Position numbers and translations under genes: made by a program. A DNA stretch of 64,000 bases from a virus. This document shows positions 7,544 to 15,377 of the stretch, one piece after another. The notes under the pieces are model-generated. The model saw nothing but the letters and a program-made list of their open reading frames with translations, was not told the DNA's origin and did not search any database. The stretch covers positions 17,023 to 81,022 of IMG/VR virus record IMGVR_UViG_3300028920_000061. One strand, 5' to 3'. Each line of letters starts with the position of its first letter. Positions within the stretch are counted from its first letter, which is position 1.

Positions 7544-7547
7544 ACTC

Positions 7548-7576
7548 AAAGGCTGTCTTCGGACAGCCTTTTTTTT
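7548..7576 (+). terminator. tmRNA terminator
   Basis: AAAGGCTGTC, TTCG tetraloop, GACAGCCTTT and a T-run. A canonical rho-independent terminator immediately 3' of the tmRNA. Confidence 0.9.
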
Positions 7577-7588
7577 GAAAGGAGTATT

Positions 7589-8008
7589 ATGCCACCATGC
7601 TCAACATGTAACGGCGCATGCTGTTACCTATTTATGTTACGATGGTCGAAAAGGGATCTTCTGTTAAGACTGTCCGGAAAAGGTATGTTTCGAAATCTTA
7701 AAGTTTCAACTTTTGAAATAATCAAACAGCTAACCTTTCTTCGCGATGCAACCAGTCAATTTGAAAAGAATCGGGATCCATCGGTAAGATTTTTCACCTG
7801 TCTCGCCTTCTCTAATAACAGATGTTCTATTTATAAATACAGAATGGCCTTTTGTGAACCATACGATTGCAAAGGAACCAAACAAATAGCTCATACTATG
7901 TCACTTGATGGAAAACCGCCGCTCCCAATAATGAATCAGGAGGTGGATATTGACAGACAAACAGATTATAGCCTGCAAGTTGCCCGGCGACCTGTTCTCA
8001 TCTCCTGA
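7589..8008 (+). CDS. CxxCxxCC-type putative metal-binding protein, 139 aa
   Basis: ATG 7589 follows GAAAGGAG. The N-terminus has CSTCNGACC, the C-x2-C-x2-CC signature of the YkgJ/UPF0153-like family, which is proposed to hold zinc or an iron-sulfur cluster. The second half adds the expected cysteines: FFTC, CSIYKYR and FCEPYDC, matching the family pattern C..(aromatic)..C-IY..RP..C. The molecular role of this family is poorly known. The stop lies inside the next gene, which starts 59 bases earlier in another frame. Confidence 0.7.
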   Translation: MPPCSTCNGACCYLFMLRWSKRDLLLRLSGKGMFRNLKVSTFEIIKQLTFLRDATSQFEKNRDPSVRFFTCLAFSNNRCSIYKYRMAFCEPYDCKGTKQIAHTMSLDGKPPLPIMNQEVDIDRQTDYSLQVARRPVLIS

Positions 8009-8954
8009 AAACATGGAGAAGGAATTCACCGAGCTTGCCCAGCGTTGGCATCCGGACAAGATGGGCGGCAACAGCATTGTTATGGCTCATGTGAATTCTC
8101 TTCATGCGCAGGGGAGGGAGATGGTTGCATCCGGCAATTGGAAATCATCCAATAAACGATTTTTCACCCTCTCTAATGGCAGAACTGTTCGTATAAGCTT
8201 TCTGTCTGAAAATGATTTTGAACTCGGCAAATGGTACCTCTGCGAATCGGTTTGTGTCTATGCTTTCAATACTGGCTCTGCAATAAATTTCAAACTTCCG
8301 AAATTCAGATTTCGCAATACCAGTATGACAGATGAATTTACCGCATATTTGCCAAGAATTATCGACCAGTATGAAGTAAACAACGGGAAAAAGCTCATTG
8401 TCATTAATCGTGAGAAAGACCTTGTTCTTCTACGCGATTTGTTGGCATGGTTTGGAAATGCAGTACCGCCAAAGCATGTAGCGTGGATTCTCAGCTCCCT
8501 TTACAACCTTTGTGCTTTCTTCAAATATAATGGAATTGTTCACCATTCCATTAATCTGAATACATATTTTATTTCCCCAGCAAAACATAAAGGGGTCTTG
8601 CTTGGCGGGTGGTGGTATCACAAAGGGTTCGACCGTCGAATGAAAGTAGTACCAAAATCAACATACGACGTGATGACTCTAGACACGAAAAAGTCCAAAA
8701 AAGCCACGCCCATTACCGATCTCGAATGTGTAAAACTTATAGGTCGTCAGCTTCTTGGAAGTGCCAGTGGGAGCACGCTATATTCCAATCCTGATATACC
8801 GAAGCCAATGATACAATTCCTGAGAACCATCTCGTCTGAGAATGCCTACAAGGAATATGAGGCCTGGACGAATGTTCTACAAGAAAGTTTCGGCCCAAAA
8901 AAATTCATTGAGATGGATTGCAACGCGGACGAAATTTACAAGAAGCCATCCTAA
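7950..8954 (+). CDS. J-domain protein with kinase-like C-terminal region, 334 aa
   Basis: TTG start at 7950 with CAGGAGG in front. Residues 1-60 form a J domain with the HPD tripeptide in QRWHPDKMGG, so it should stimulate an Hsp70/DnaK ATPase. Residues ~130-300 look like the C-lobe of a protein kinase fold: helices, then YNGIVHHSINLNTYFI in the place of the HRD catalytic loop, followed by GVLLGGWWY where DFG would lie. The catalytic Asp is replaced (HHS for HRD) and no DFG is seen, which points to a pseudokinase. The alternative is an unrelated helical domain. It may recruit host or phage chaperones to a client. Confidence 0.6.
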   Translation: MTDKQIIACKLPGDLFSSPENMEKEFTELAQRWHPDKMGGNSIVMAHVNSLHAQGREMVASGNWKSSNKRFFTLSNGRTVRISFLSENDFELGKWYLCESVCVYAFNTGSAINFKLPKFRFRNTSMTDEFTAYLPRIIDQYEVNNGKKLIVINREKDLVLLRDLLAWFGNAVPPKHVAWILSSLYNLCAFFKYNGIVHHSINLNTYFISPAKHKGVLLGGWWYHKGFDRRMKVVPKSTYDVMTLDTKKSKKATPITDLECVKLIGRQLLGSASGSTLYSNPDIPKPMIQFLRTISSENAYKEYEAWTNVLQESFGPKKFIEMDCNADEIYKKPS

Positions 8955-8994
8955 CAGGTGGATAATCAATAACTTATAACAAAAGGAGTGTTTC

Positions 8995-9249
8995 ATGGGT
9001 GAAGCACCAAAGGGCTTCGAGCCCGAAACTGCCGTTGAAAAAACTGCGGACACCACCACAGAAGAAGCCCAGGCGGCCCCAGAATCCACTGGAGGGCAGC
9101 GGTCTGAAGAAGCTGCCGAAGAGGTTGCGTCGGAAGAGGCACCTGCAGAAGGCGGCTCAGAGGGCGCCGCAGAGCCTACAGCAGAAGATCCTGACGATGA
9201 ACCCTCTTCCGAGGTGCCTGAAGAGGACGAAAAAGCAGATTCCGAATAA
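8995..9249 (+). CDS. Acidic disordered protein, 84 aa
   Basis: AAAGGAG before ATG 8995. Almost entirely Glu, Ala, Pro, Ser, Thr and Asp, with no hydrophobic core, so intrinsically disordered and strongly acidic. Such proteins can be DNA mimics, chaperone clients or linkers. Placed between the J-domain protein and the vWA protein. Function unknown. Confidence 0.7.
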   Translation: MGEAPKGFEPETAVEKTADTTTEEAQAAPESTGGQRSEEAAEEVASEEAPAEGGSEGAAEPTAEDPDDEPSSEVPEEDEKADSE

Positions 9250-9290
9250 AAATCCAAGTAACTCCTTGATTCCAAGGCGGTTATTGTATC

Positions 9291-9312
9291 GGGAGACCCG
9301 AATGGGTCTCCC
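9291..9312 (+). terminator. Stem-loop between the acidic-protein and vWA genes
   Basis: A perfect 9-bp stem GGGAGACCC / GGGTCTCCC with a GAAT loop, followed by TTCACCATTT. The weak T-tract suggests partial termination or attenuation before the vWA gene. Confidence 0.45.
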
Positions 9313-9338
9313 TTCACCATTTCAGAGAGGAATTCCAC

Positions 9339-10265
9339 ATGGGAAGTGGAAGAATGACAGCCGATGACTGGGGGGCATACTCGACCACCCATTTCGTAGA
9401 TCGTACAGTAGACAAGATCTACACCTCATCAACCATCGATTCCCGGTTCGATCCCAAGAAAATCACCATGAGAGAGTCGTGCGACTCTGATGACAATCCC
9501 GAATCAACAGCTGCTATCATCGCCCTGGATGTCACCGGTTCGATGTCTTATGTTCTGGAGGCAACTGCAAAGAACCTTGGCGTCCTGGTTCAGGAAGTCT
9601 ACGACCGGAAACCCATCACCGACCCCCACATGATGTTCATGGGAATCGGAGATGCGGAGATGAGAGACGAATATCCACTTCAGGTGACTCAGTTCGAAGC
9701 CGACATCCGGATTGCCGAACAACTCAAAAACATCTATTTCGAACGTCATGGCGGCGGCAACTCTTATGAGTCATATGCGCTGGCGTGGTATTTCGCGGCT
9801 CTGAGGACCAAAATTGACTGCTTCGAGAAGAGGGGCAAGAAAGGCACCCTGTTCACCATCGGTGATGAGGGTCCCACGCCATACCTGAAAGCAGACGACA
9901 TCGAGTACACTCTCGGGGAACGTCCTCAGAAGGACTTCACCGACAAAGAGCTGCTCGAAATGGTCTCACGGCAGTACGACGTGTTCCATCTCATCGTTGA
10001 AGAAGGCGACTTCGCCAGCCGGCACGGCGGGGAAGTGATCAAGAAGTGGACGGAGCTTCTTGGCCAGAGAGCTATCCCGATATCCGACTGTACCAAAGTT
10101 GCCGAAGTGATCGTGTCCGTTCTTCAAGCCAATGCGGGTGAAGACAAGGATAAAATCATTTCCAGTTGGGATGGCGACACATCAGTCGTTGTTTCAAAAG
10201 CAATCAACGGTCTCACTAAATCCGATGGGGTGGCCTCCTCATCGGATGGCGTTGTGGAACTATAG
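9339..10265 (+). CDS. von Willebrand factor A (vWA) domain protein, 308 aa
   Basis: ATG 9339 preceded by AGAGGAA. The MIDAS metal-binding motif is visible as DVTGSMS around residues 64-70 within a hydrophobic beta strand (AAIIALDVTGSM). A Thr/Ser-containing GGGNSYES segment and a second strand ending GTLFTIGDEGP follow. This is the vWA fold, used for Mg-dependent protein-protein contacts. Its base composition is more GC-rich than that of its neighbours. In bacteria vWA proteins often work beside AAA+ ATPases, but none is next to it here. The direct partner is unknown. An intrinsic terminator follows. Confidence 0.75.
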   Translation: MGSGRMTADDWGAYSTTHFVDRTVDKIYTSSTIDSRFDPKKITMRESCDSDDNPESTAAIIALDVTGSMSYVLEATAKNLGVLVQEVYDRKPITDPHMMFMGIGDAEMRDEYPLQVTQFEADIRIAEQLKNIYFERHGGGNSYESYALAWYFAALRTKIDCFEKRGKKGTLFTIGDEGPTPYLKADDIEYTLGERPQKDFTDKELLEMVSRQYDVFHLIVEEGDFASRHGGEVIKKWTELLGQRAIPISDCTKVAEVIVSVLQANAGEDKDKIISSWDGDTSVVVSKAINGLTKSDGVASSSDGVVEL

Positions 10266-10282
10266 TTTCACTTCGCCCGACT

Positions 10283-10321
10283 GCGCCCAGGTTTCGTTAG
10301 GGTTTCCTGGGCGCTTTTTTT
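10283..10321 (+). terminator. Intrinsic terminator after the vWA gene
   Basis: GCGCCCAGG / CCTGGGCGC stem with a long loop and a run of seven T. Confidence 0.9.
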
Positions 10322-10337
10322 CTGGAGGATTTGTTAT

Positions 10338-10676
10338 ATGACTTACCCACATCCAGGAGTCGATGCCTGGGAAAGCTACAAAGAGGAAAATCCCATGGAA
10401 CTGAAAGTTCTTTTCTTCTGGGCCCCATGGTGCGCCCCATGCAAACTTATGAGTCCAGGATTTGATGATGCCTCAAAAGCAAATCCGAATATAAAATTCG
10501 AAAAAATAAATGTTGATCAGGATGACGCAACTCCAAACAGATATGGGGTATATGTTATCCCGTCAATATGTTTTTGCATCAATGGGCTTCTCTATCATAC
10601 TCATATCGGTATAATGACAGAATCTTCAATAAATGATGAAATTATGAAAATGAAAAAAGAAATCGAAAGTGGATAG
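10338..10676 (+). CDS. Thioredoxin-like protein, 112 aa
   Basis: GGAGG before ATG 10338. The active site WCAPC lies in FFWAPWCAPCKLMSP, and the cis-proline region YVIPSICFC follows at the usual distance. Length fits a single thioredoxin domain of about 105 residues with no signal peptide, so it acts in the cytoplasm. In phages thioredoxin or glutaredoxin proteins commonly reduce ribonucleotide reductase or protect phage enzymes. No reductase gene is in the window. It precedes the purine enzyme by about 20 bases and is probably co-transcribed. Confidence 0.9.
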   Translation: MTYPHPGVDAWESYKEENPMELKVLFFWAPWCAPCKLMSPGFDDASKANPNIKFEKINVDQDDATPNRYGVYVIPSICFCINGLLYHTHIGIMTESSINDEIMKMKKEIESG

Positions 10677-10697
10677 ATTATTTGAAAGGAAGAATTT

Positions 10698-11873
10698 ATG
10701 AGAATCAAAGCAATAATTGGAAGTGGCATGGGTGATGAAGGTAAGGGTCGCATGACCGAATACTTTTCCGACAGCAAATCAATTGTTGTACGATTCAACG
10801 GAGGGGCACAAGCTGGTCATACTGTCGTACTTTCTGACTGGGCGCGTCATGTATTTCATCATTTTGGAAGTGGGAGCCTGCATGGTGCTCAAACATATCT
10901 GAGCAAATTTTTTATTGCCAATCCGATGTTCTTCTGTCGAGAGCGTAGAGAACTTCTGGCGAATTTTCAATGTAATCCTGATGTTTATATCAGTCCGTTT
11001 TGTTTTGTTACGACACCATGGGATATGATCATTAATGATCTAACAAATCAGAAAAACCAACATGGTACCTGTGGATTTGGCATTAACGAGACTGTTGAAC
11101 GATGTCAGAAGATGACATTAAATGTCAGTACGCTTCAGGCGGACTACTTTGACGACCTTCTCATGCACATCGTCAATGACTGGGTTCCGGTAAGAATTGA
11201 AGAGCTTGGGCTTGAGCCCGACGCAACATACCGCAAATGGCTTTCAAGCGAGAAGATGATAGACAATTTCAAAGATGATGTCAAATCATTTCTCAATTGG
11301 GTAACGATAGGAGACCCAAACTTTGACTTTGCCGAACAAGTCATTTTTGAAGGCGCTCAGGGACTCATGCTCGATCAGAATCATGAAAATTTCCCATATG
11401 TTACCAGGTCGAATACGGGAACCGGAAATGTCCGCGAACTGATTGAGGATTTTCATCTTCACGATGAACTGGAAGTGACATACGTTACCCGGTCATATGC
11501 GACCAGGCATGGGGCCGGACCTTTACTTCATGAGGATAAGACTCTCCAATATGGCGACCCAACAAACGTTCCAAACAGGTTTCAGGGAAGTCTACGATAT
11601 GGCCTTCTCGATATAAATCAAATTGTTCATGAAATCAATCAAGATATGGTAAATCTAAACGGCCTGGAGTACAATCCAAGTATTGCAGTCACCTGCCTGG
11701 ACCAAAATCCCGGATATTGTATCTGGGATGGTAAGGAAGAGCGCTTGTCACACAGTGAGCTATGCAAGCACGCTCTTGCGGACAATCTCCAGTTTAGCAA
11801 GGCGTATGGGTCCATTGGCCCCAGAACAACTGATCACATGAAAGTGTGGGAAAGGAAAGGGGTGCCAGTATAA
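10698..11873 (+). CDS. Adenylosuccinate synthetase family enzyme (PurA or PurZ), 391 aa
   Basis: AAAGGAAG before ATG 10698. The P-loop-like GMGDEGKG (residues 10-17) includes the catalytic Asp13. NGGAQAGHT holds His41, with Gln in place of the usual Asn38. Further on are EGAQGLMLDQ, TRSNTGTGN, TRSYATRHGAGP (the family GxGP region) and TCLDQ for guanine recognition. The PurA reaction joins aspartate to IMP using GTP. Phage PurZ uses dGMP to make the precursor of 2-aminoadenine (Z-DNA). I cannot separate the two by eye. The Q38 change and the phage setting make PurZ worth testing. Confidence 0.85.
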   Translation: MRIKAIIGSGMGDEGKGRMTEYFSDSKSIVVRFNGGAQAGHTVVLSDWARHVFHHFGSGSLHGAQTYLSKFFIANPMFFCRERRELLANFQCNPDVYISPFCFVTTPWDMIINDLTNQKNQHGTCGFGINETVERCQKMTLNVSTLQADYFDDLLMHIVNDWVPVRIEELGLEPDATYRKWLSSEKMIDNFKDDVKSFLNWVTIGDPNFDFAEQVIFEGAQGLMLDQNHENFPYVTRSNTGTGNVRELIEDFHLHDELEVTYVTRSYATRHGAGPLLHEDKTLQYGDPTNVPNRFQGSLRYGLLDINQIVHEINQDMVNLNGLEYNPSIAVTCLDQNPGYCIWDGKEERLSHSELCKHALADNLQFSKAYGSIGPRTTDHMKVWERKGVPV

Positions 11874-12226
11874 TGGCTGAAGTAGCGCTGGTCAAAATCA
11901 CTTGTTGCGCCGAAGGTTACCATGTTCCATTCTGGATATCGGCAGCGCACAATTCGCATCTTCATGATACGCATGAATGGTTCTATTGTCCGAATGGTCA
12001 TCAACAGCATTACCCGCAGGAGACCGACGAAGAAAAATTCAAGCGACTCTACGAATTCGAAAAGAAAAATCGGGTTCAGGTAGAGCGTAGAGCAGAAAGA
12101 AATTACCAGAATTTTGAACAACAGATTCGATATACAGCGGCGCAGAAAGGGCTCGTTACAAAACTTCGCAAACAACTGAGGGAAAAGAATGAAAGAGATA
12201 ATCTACCCAAACGGGGAAACGCTTGA
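11873..12226 (+). CDS. Hypothetical protein with CPNGH zinc-ribbon-like motif, 117 aa
   Basis: The start at 11873 overlaps the synthetase stop (TAATG) and is preferred to an in-frame ATG at 11846 that lies inside the upstream gene. The N-terminal half has TCC and FYCPNGH, a half zinc-ribbon pattern seen in many small phage proteins. The C-terminal half is a charged helix likely to form a coiled coil. Role unknown; possibly DNA- or protein-binding. Confidence 0.7.
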   Translation: MAEVALVKITCCAEGYHVPFWISAAHNSHLHDTHEWFYCPNGHQQHYPQETDEEKFKRLYEFEKKNRVQVERRAERNYQNFEQQIRYTAAQKGLVTKLRKQLREKNERDNLPKRGNA

Positions 12227-12452
12227 CTTTGAAACAAAAAAAGAGAAGCCAAGTCTTAAAGAACTGCAGAAAGCGGTTGGGGGGTACATTGAGTTGGTTC
12301 AGCTTCTTGATGGCAATATCATGATCATAAATGAAGAAGGGAAGCTCAACGATCTTGAGCCGAACCATGTTGCTACTGAAAAAGCGTTTCCTAAAGGTGG
12401 TGATATTATTGTCGGGAATGCTGTCGTACTTTCACCGGAGTTGATGATCTAA
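12189..12452 (+). CDS. DUF3846-like phage protein, 87 aa
   Basis: Overlaps the previous gene by 38 bases, with GAGGGAAAA ahead of ATG 12189. The pattern GGYIELVQLLDGNIMIINEEG, then NHVAT and GGDIIVGNAVV, matches what I recall of the DUF3846 family of small phage proteins of unknown function. Soluble, about 10 kDa. The stop overlaps the next start (TAATG). Confidence 0.65.
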   Translation: MKEIIYPNGETLDFETKKEKPSLKELQKAVGGYIELVQLLDGNIMIINEEGKLNDLEPNHVATEKAFPKGGDIIVGNAVVLSPELMI

Positions 12453-12676
12453 TGCCAGAAATTATTATAACCATAGCAGCCAAAGAGCTGGATCATGAGC
12501 AGCTTGATGAGGTTCGATATACAATTGAAAAGGTGGCTTCTTTGTTAGCAAATTCAAAGCCACCAAGCTTAAATGAAGTTATGGCGAATGCGTTAACAGG
12601 CACATTACCTGAGATGAGAACTCCAACCATGGTAATGAAAGCCACTTATGATTACATGCGGGGGAATCGTGGGTGA
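12452..12676 (+). CDS. Hypothetical protein, 74 aa
   Basis: Coupled to the preceding gene by TAATG. Predicted mostly helical after an N-terminal beta strand (EIIITIAAKEL). No recognisable motif. It is part of a run of four tightly overlapping small genes from 11873 to 13027. Confidence 0.6.
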   Translation: MPEIIITIAAKELDHEQLDEVRYTIEKVASLLANSKPPSLNEVMANALTGTLPEMRTPTMVMKATYDYMRGNRG

Positions 12677-12680
12677 ATAC

Positions 12681-12824
12681 ATGATACCAGCAGATGAGTT
12701 TATTGACGGGTTCGAAGACTTCCTTCGTAACTTTGAAGGTAATGTGTCAGCGGAATGTGTAGCCGAAGCGTGGAACAGGCTGGCTGAAAAATACGAATGG
12801 TCTGATAAGTTATTTGCCAAATGA
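12681..12824 (+). CDS. Small hypothetical protein, 47 aa
   Basis: ATG 12681 starts four bases after the previous stop and the TGA at 12822-12824 overlaps the next ATG as ATGA. Acidic and aromatic, predicted helical (FIDGFEDFLRNFEG..WNRLAEKYEW). Its fit between two coupled genes supports it being real although short. Confidence 0.6.
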   Translation: MIPADEFIDGFEDFLRNFEGNVSAECVAEAWNRLAEKYEWSDKLFAK

Positions 12825-13027
12825 AAAGAAAAAGAATTGATATACCCAATGACGCGGTTCGGTCACTTGACTGGTTATGTGAAAAATGTGGCGAATCGCG
12901 TCCTGGGTGTATTTTAAGATTAATAGCAATGGGAGTTCGTGAAACAGAACTTTTTCTTCAAAGAAAGAAGTATCAAGAAGTTATCAATCGGTGGGGAGAA
13001 CCTACTCGAAAGATGGTCAAAAAATGA
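12821..13027 (+). CDS. Small basic protein, possible DNA-binding, 68 aa
   Basis: Start ATGA-coupled to the 47-aa gene. Basic N-terminus (MKRKRIDIPNDAVRSLD) followed by helices, which is loosely the shape of ribbon-helix-helix proteins but without a clear match. Contains CEKCGES with two cysteines. Function unknown. Confidence 0.55.
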   Translation: MKRKRIDIPNDAVRSLDWLCEKCGESRPGCILRLIAMGVRETELFLQRKKYQEVINRWGEPTRKMVKK

Positions 13028-13091
13028 AAGTTTGTAATACAAGGAGTTATGCAAAACTCTAGTCATGCTTTTTATTGATCGGAGGTTGCTT

Positions 13092-13322
13092 GTGTTTCAA
13101 ATAATGTTAGCATCATTCATAACAGGGTTTGTGTGTTTCTTGCTTGGTTGCTGGTATCAGCAACGCAACAGTAACACTAAGGTAGGCACTCCTTCCGCAT
13201 CGCACAACAGGCCAATTATGCAAGTTTGCCCTGTGTGCGGTAGTAGCGTTTCTTTACAACCATCTTTGGGTGCAAATATATACGGCTGTTGCAAGTGCGA
13301 GTGGTACGGCAAACCAGCATAA
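13092..13322 (+). CDS. Membrane-anchored zinc-ribbon protein, 76 aa
   Basis: I take GTG 13092, which has GGAGG six bases ahead, over the in-frame ATG at 13065. One N-terminal membrane segment (about residues 3-20: IMLASFITGFVCFLLGCW) is followed by a polar linker and a C-terminal zinc ribbon (CPVCGSS...CCKCEW). Expected to sit in the inner membrane with the ribbon in the cytoplasm. First gene of the small-gene array. Confidence 0.6.
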   Translation: MFQIMLASFITGFVCFLLGCWYQQRNSNTKVGTPSASHNRPIMQVCPVCGSSVSLQPSLGANIYGCCKCEWYGKPA

Positions 13323-13378
13323 GTTGGCCGAACCGTTGTCGGCAATATCTGTTGAACCATAATGTAAAGGAGTGCCTA

Positions 13379-13696
13379 ATGGCAAATTTTCGTAATCAAC
13401 TTACCGACCTTATCAACTGTCACTCGCTAGAGAACGGCAGTGATACTCCAGACTACATCTTGGCAGCATACTTGGATGGTTGCCGCAAAGAATTTGACGC
13501 TGCCGTTAACGCCCGTGCTCGGCACTCCTCAGAACAAGAGGTGTCAACAGAGAAAGCCGACAACAGCGACTATGCGGCGGCGCTTGAAGTGTGGGGCGAG
13601 TTTTTGAACACGTTCGTGATAACAGAAAGCGATAATAAGGTTTTTCCAGAGTGGTGTCGTAAGCGCCTCAATTCGGAGAAACCGAACTGCGCATAA
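13379..13696 (+). CDS. Hypothetical protein of the small-gene array, 105 aa
   Basis: The true start is ATG 13379 after AAAGGAG; the frame is open further upstream without a ribosome site. The C-terminal half (DYAAALEVWGEFLN..PEWCRKRLN) resembles that of the 79-aa protein at 15378 (NRYATALEVLNEYEED..FEIWLKLRLN), so the two are paralogues. Soluble and helical. Function unknown. Confidence 0.6.
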   Translation: MANFRNQLTDLINCHSLENGSDTPDYILAAYLDGCRKEFDAAVNARARHSSEQEVSTEKADNSDYAAALEVWGEFLNTFVITESDNKVFPEWCRKRLNSEKPNCA

Positions 13697-13745
13697 TCGC
13701 AAACGTTGTACAAAATTTGTGCGCTTTTGAATTGGAGGTTGCGCC

Positions 13746-13949
13746 GTGAAATATTGTAAGGTTGAATTTATGTGCGATTGGTATCCGAACGATACGAGTA
13801 AATGCCCTCACCGTGTTTTAGATAAGTACCGTGATTGCATTTACGAAAATATTATTGCCGAAAACTATGCTATTTGTGGCAGCGAAGAGGCGCAACGGGA
13901 AGCTATGGAAGCGCACAAACTTCGTACAACAGGCCAAGTGTCGCAATAG
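13746..13949 (+). CDS. Cys-rich hypothetical protein, 67 aa
   Basis: GTG 13746 after TTGGAGG. Contains C4, C10, and the spaced pair CPHRVLDKYRDC, then ICGS; possibly one metal site. Short and acidic toward its end (GSEEAQREAMEAHK). Part of the independent small-gene series; function unknown. Confidence 0.55.
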   Translation: MKYCKVEFMCDWYPNDTSKCPHRVLDKYRDCIYENIIAENYAICGSEEAQREAMEAHKLRTTGQVSQ

Positions 13950-14020
13950 TCAAAGCACTACTGCGCACGTTGGCCGGAACGTTGCAGGCCATAGGGGCTG
14001 AACCATATTGGAGGTTGGTA

Positions 14021-14302
14021 GTGGTGCAAGTAAAGTGGTTGCAGATATACAAGTGTCGTGACTGTTGGCACCTTGAGCCGAGTTACGGAACTGGTGATAG
14101 GCGTTGCGGATTAACTGGGCGCAAGTGTGAATATGTCCCCGGCGTTGGGTGGTATGAGGATGTGCCGGAATGGTGTCCACTACCAACAGCAGAATCGGAG
14201 TCAGCCCCAACAGGCCAACAACAGTCCGCAGGAACGCCATTGTCGCAGGATTATGGAATAAATAAACGGTTGGAGCGCGAACAACAGCGTCCGTGCGGCT
14301 AA
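14021..14302 (+). CDS. Small zinc-finger-like protein, 93 aa
   Basis: GTG at 14021 (a second GTG at 14024 is possible) after GGAGG. An ORF open from 13835 exists, but its first part overlaps the previous gene. Has CRDCWHLE, then CGLTGRKCEYV and PEWCPL, a pattern seen in small phage Cys4 proteins. The C-terminal third is Gln/Ser/Pro-rich and probably disordered. Confidence 0.6.
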   Translation: MVQVKWLQIYKCRDCWHLEPSYGTGDRRCGLTGRKCEYVPGVGWYEDVPEWCPLPTAESESAPTGQQQSAGTPLSQDYGINKRLEREQQRPCG

Positions 14303-14348
14303 TCGTTGTAGGTCATAGCTGGTGAACCATATTGTAAAGGCGGTCAAC

Positions 14349-14639
14349 ATGGATTTTGAAAATAGAAAGAAGTTGCGCGAGAAGTACCGAGAAGAAACTG
14401 GATTTATGTGGAAGGTTCCACACCCAAAGTTTCTGCTTGCATCAGAGGGGTATGTCATGTGGCTTGAAGACCGCCTTGAAAAGGCGGAGTCACCAGCAAC
14501 GAACCCACAACAAACGCAGCCTGCCATTGCTCAACTCTGGGAACGGTATTCTGGTATTATGCCTGACGATACTCTGGAGAAACGTGCTTGTATTGCTAAT
14601 TTTGTCAGATATGTTGAGCAACAACAGGCGGGTGCGTAA
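14349..14639 (+). CDS. Hypothetical protein, 96 aa
   Basis: Starts at ATG 14349 behind the repeated TGAACCATATTGTAAAGG leader. Charged N-terminal helix (RKKLREKYREE), then WLEDRLEKAES, a Pro/Gln-rich linker and a helical end. No known motif. Confidence 0.55.
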   Translation: MDFENRKKLREKYREETGFMWKVPHPKFLLASEGYVMWLEDRLEKAESPATNPQQTQPAIAQLWERYSGIMPDDTLEKRACIANFVRYVEQQQAGA

Positions 14640-14696
14640 TCAGTTGTGCGCAATCAACTGGCGAGTCTACATTGTAGGCCGCCGAAGGAGGTAAAG

Positions 14697-14900
14697 ATGA
14701 AAGGATTTATCGGTTTGATTATTGTGGTTCAAATTGTAGTGTACATCGGGATGGTGTCACTGGTCGGATGGGGCCTCTGGACTGGCGCAAGATATGTGTC
14801 AAAGCACGGCGTAAAATCAATTGTAGAGGAAATGTGGAACGGGTCGGCGGCAGAAAAAGAGGGTTCGCCAGTTGACAACACACAACAGCCGCAGCACTAA
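14697..14900 (+). CDS. Small membrane protein, 67 aa
   Basis: AAGGAGG before ATG 14697. One long hydrophobic segment at about residues 4-30 (FIGLIIVVQIVVYIGMVSLVGW) followed by a charged cytoplasmic or periplasmic tail. A holin-like or envelope role is possible, but only the single membrane segment is seen. Confidence 0.55.
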   Translation: MKGFIGLIIVVQIVVYIGMVSLVGWGLWTGARYVSKHGVKSIVEEMWNGSAAEKEGSPVDNTQQPQH

Positions 14901-14977
14901 ATACTATCGTACTTCGTGCGAGTGCGGCGATACGTTGTGTGTTCGCTTCGCAAATTTTAACCTTTGGAGTATTGTAA

Positions 14978-15250
14978 ATGGAAATACATTGTTGCGGTTG
15001 CGTTGCTGAAGATATTTGTGAGGCTGTTCAGGGCGATAATAGATGTCTTGATTTCCATAAGGCTTTGGAAGCGGTTAAAACGTCACACAACAGCGCTAGT
15101 ACGCAATATTTTCCCGATGAAAAGGAGATGAAACATGCCGCGAGTCAGTGGATTGATTACCTAAGCACTATAGATTCAACATACTCTGACTTAGAGCAAA
15201 CTTTTATACAGGGAGTACGATGGGGTATCGGCCAACTGCCGGGCAAGTAG
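14978..15250 (+). CDS. Hypothetical protein, 90 aa
   Basis: TTTGGAG before ATG 14978. N-terminus Cys-rich (IHCCGCVAEDIC), remainder helical and acidic. The 77 bases before it form a GC-rich region with short inverted repeats (CGTACTTCGTGCG). Function unknown. Confidence 0.55.
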   Translation: MEIHCCGCVAEDICEAVQGDNRCLDFHKALEAVKTSHNSASTQYFPDEKEMKHAASQWIDYLSTIDSTYSDLEQTFIQGVRWGIGQLPGK

Positions 15251-15306
15251 TGCGAGACGTTTTGTGAATATGCCGATGTAAAATGCAAATGGAGGTGTGA
15301 TTAAAC

Positions 15307-15363
15307 ATGAAAGCTATAGTATTCGGATCAGAAGGTTGTGTGAAAGTCCAGTCAGCTTTTTAA
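15307..15363 (+). CDS. Possible 18-residue leader or remnant peptide
   Basis: ATG 15307 lies nine bases after GGAGG and gives an 18-aa peptide starting MKAIVFGSEGC. It ends 14 bases before the next start. The beginning resembles a truncated Rossmann or thioredoxin-like protein, so it may be the stub of a lost gene, or a leader peptide. Confidence 0.3.
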   Translation: MKAIVFGSEGCVKVQSAF

Positions 15364-15377
15364 CAATTGGAGGCGGC

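Noticed and set aside
7185-7544. ORFs on both strands across 7185-7544
   Set aside because: They run through the tmRNA and have no ribosome binding sites.
13835-14020. Upstream extension of the 93-aa gene to 13835
   Set aside because: Overlaps the preceding gene; a good GGAGG site precedes GTG 14021.
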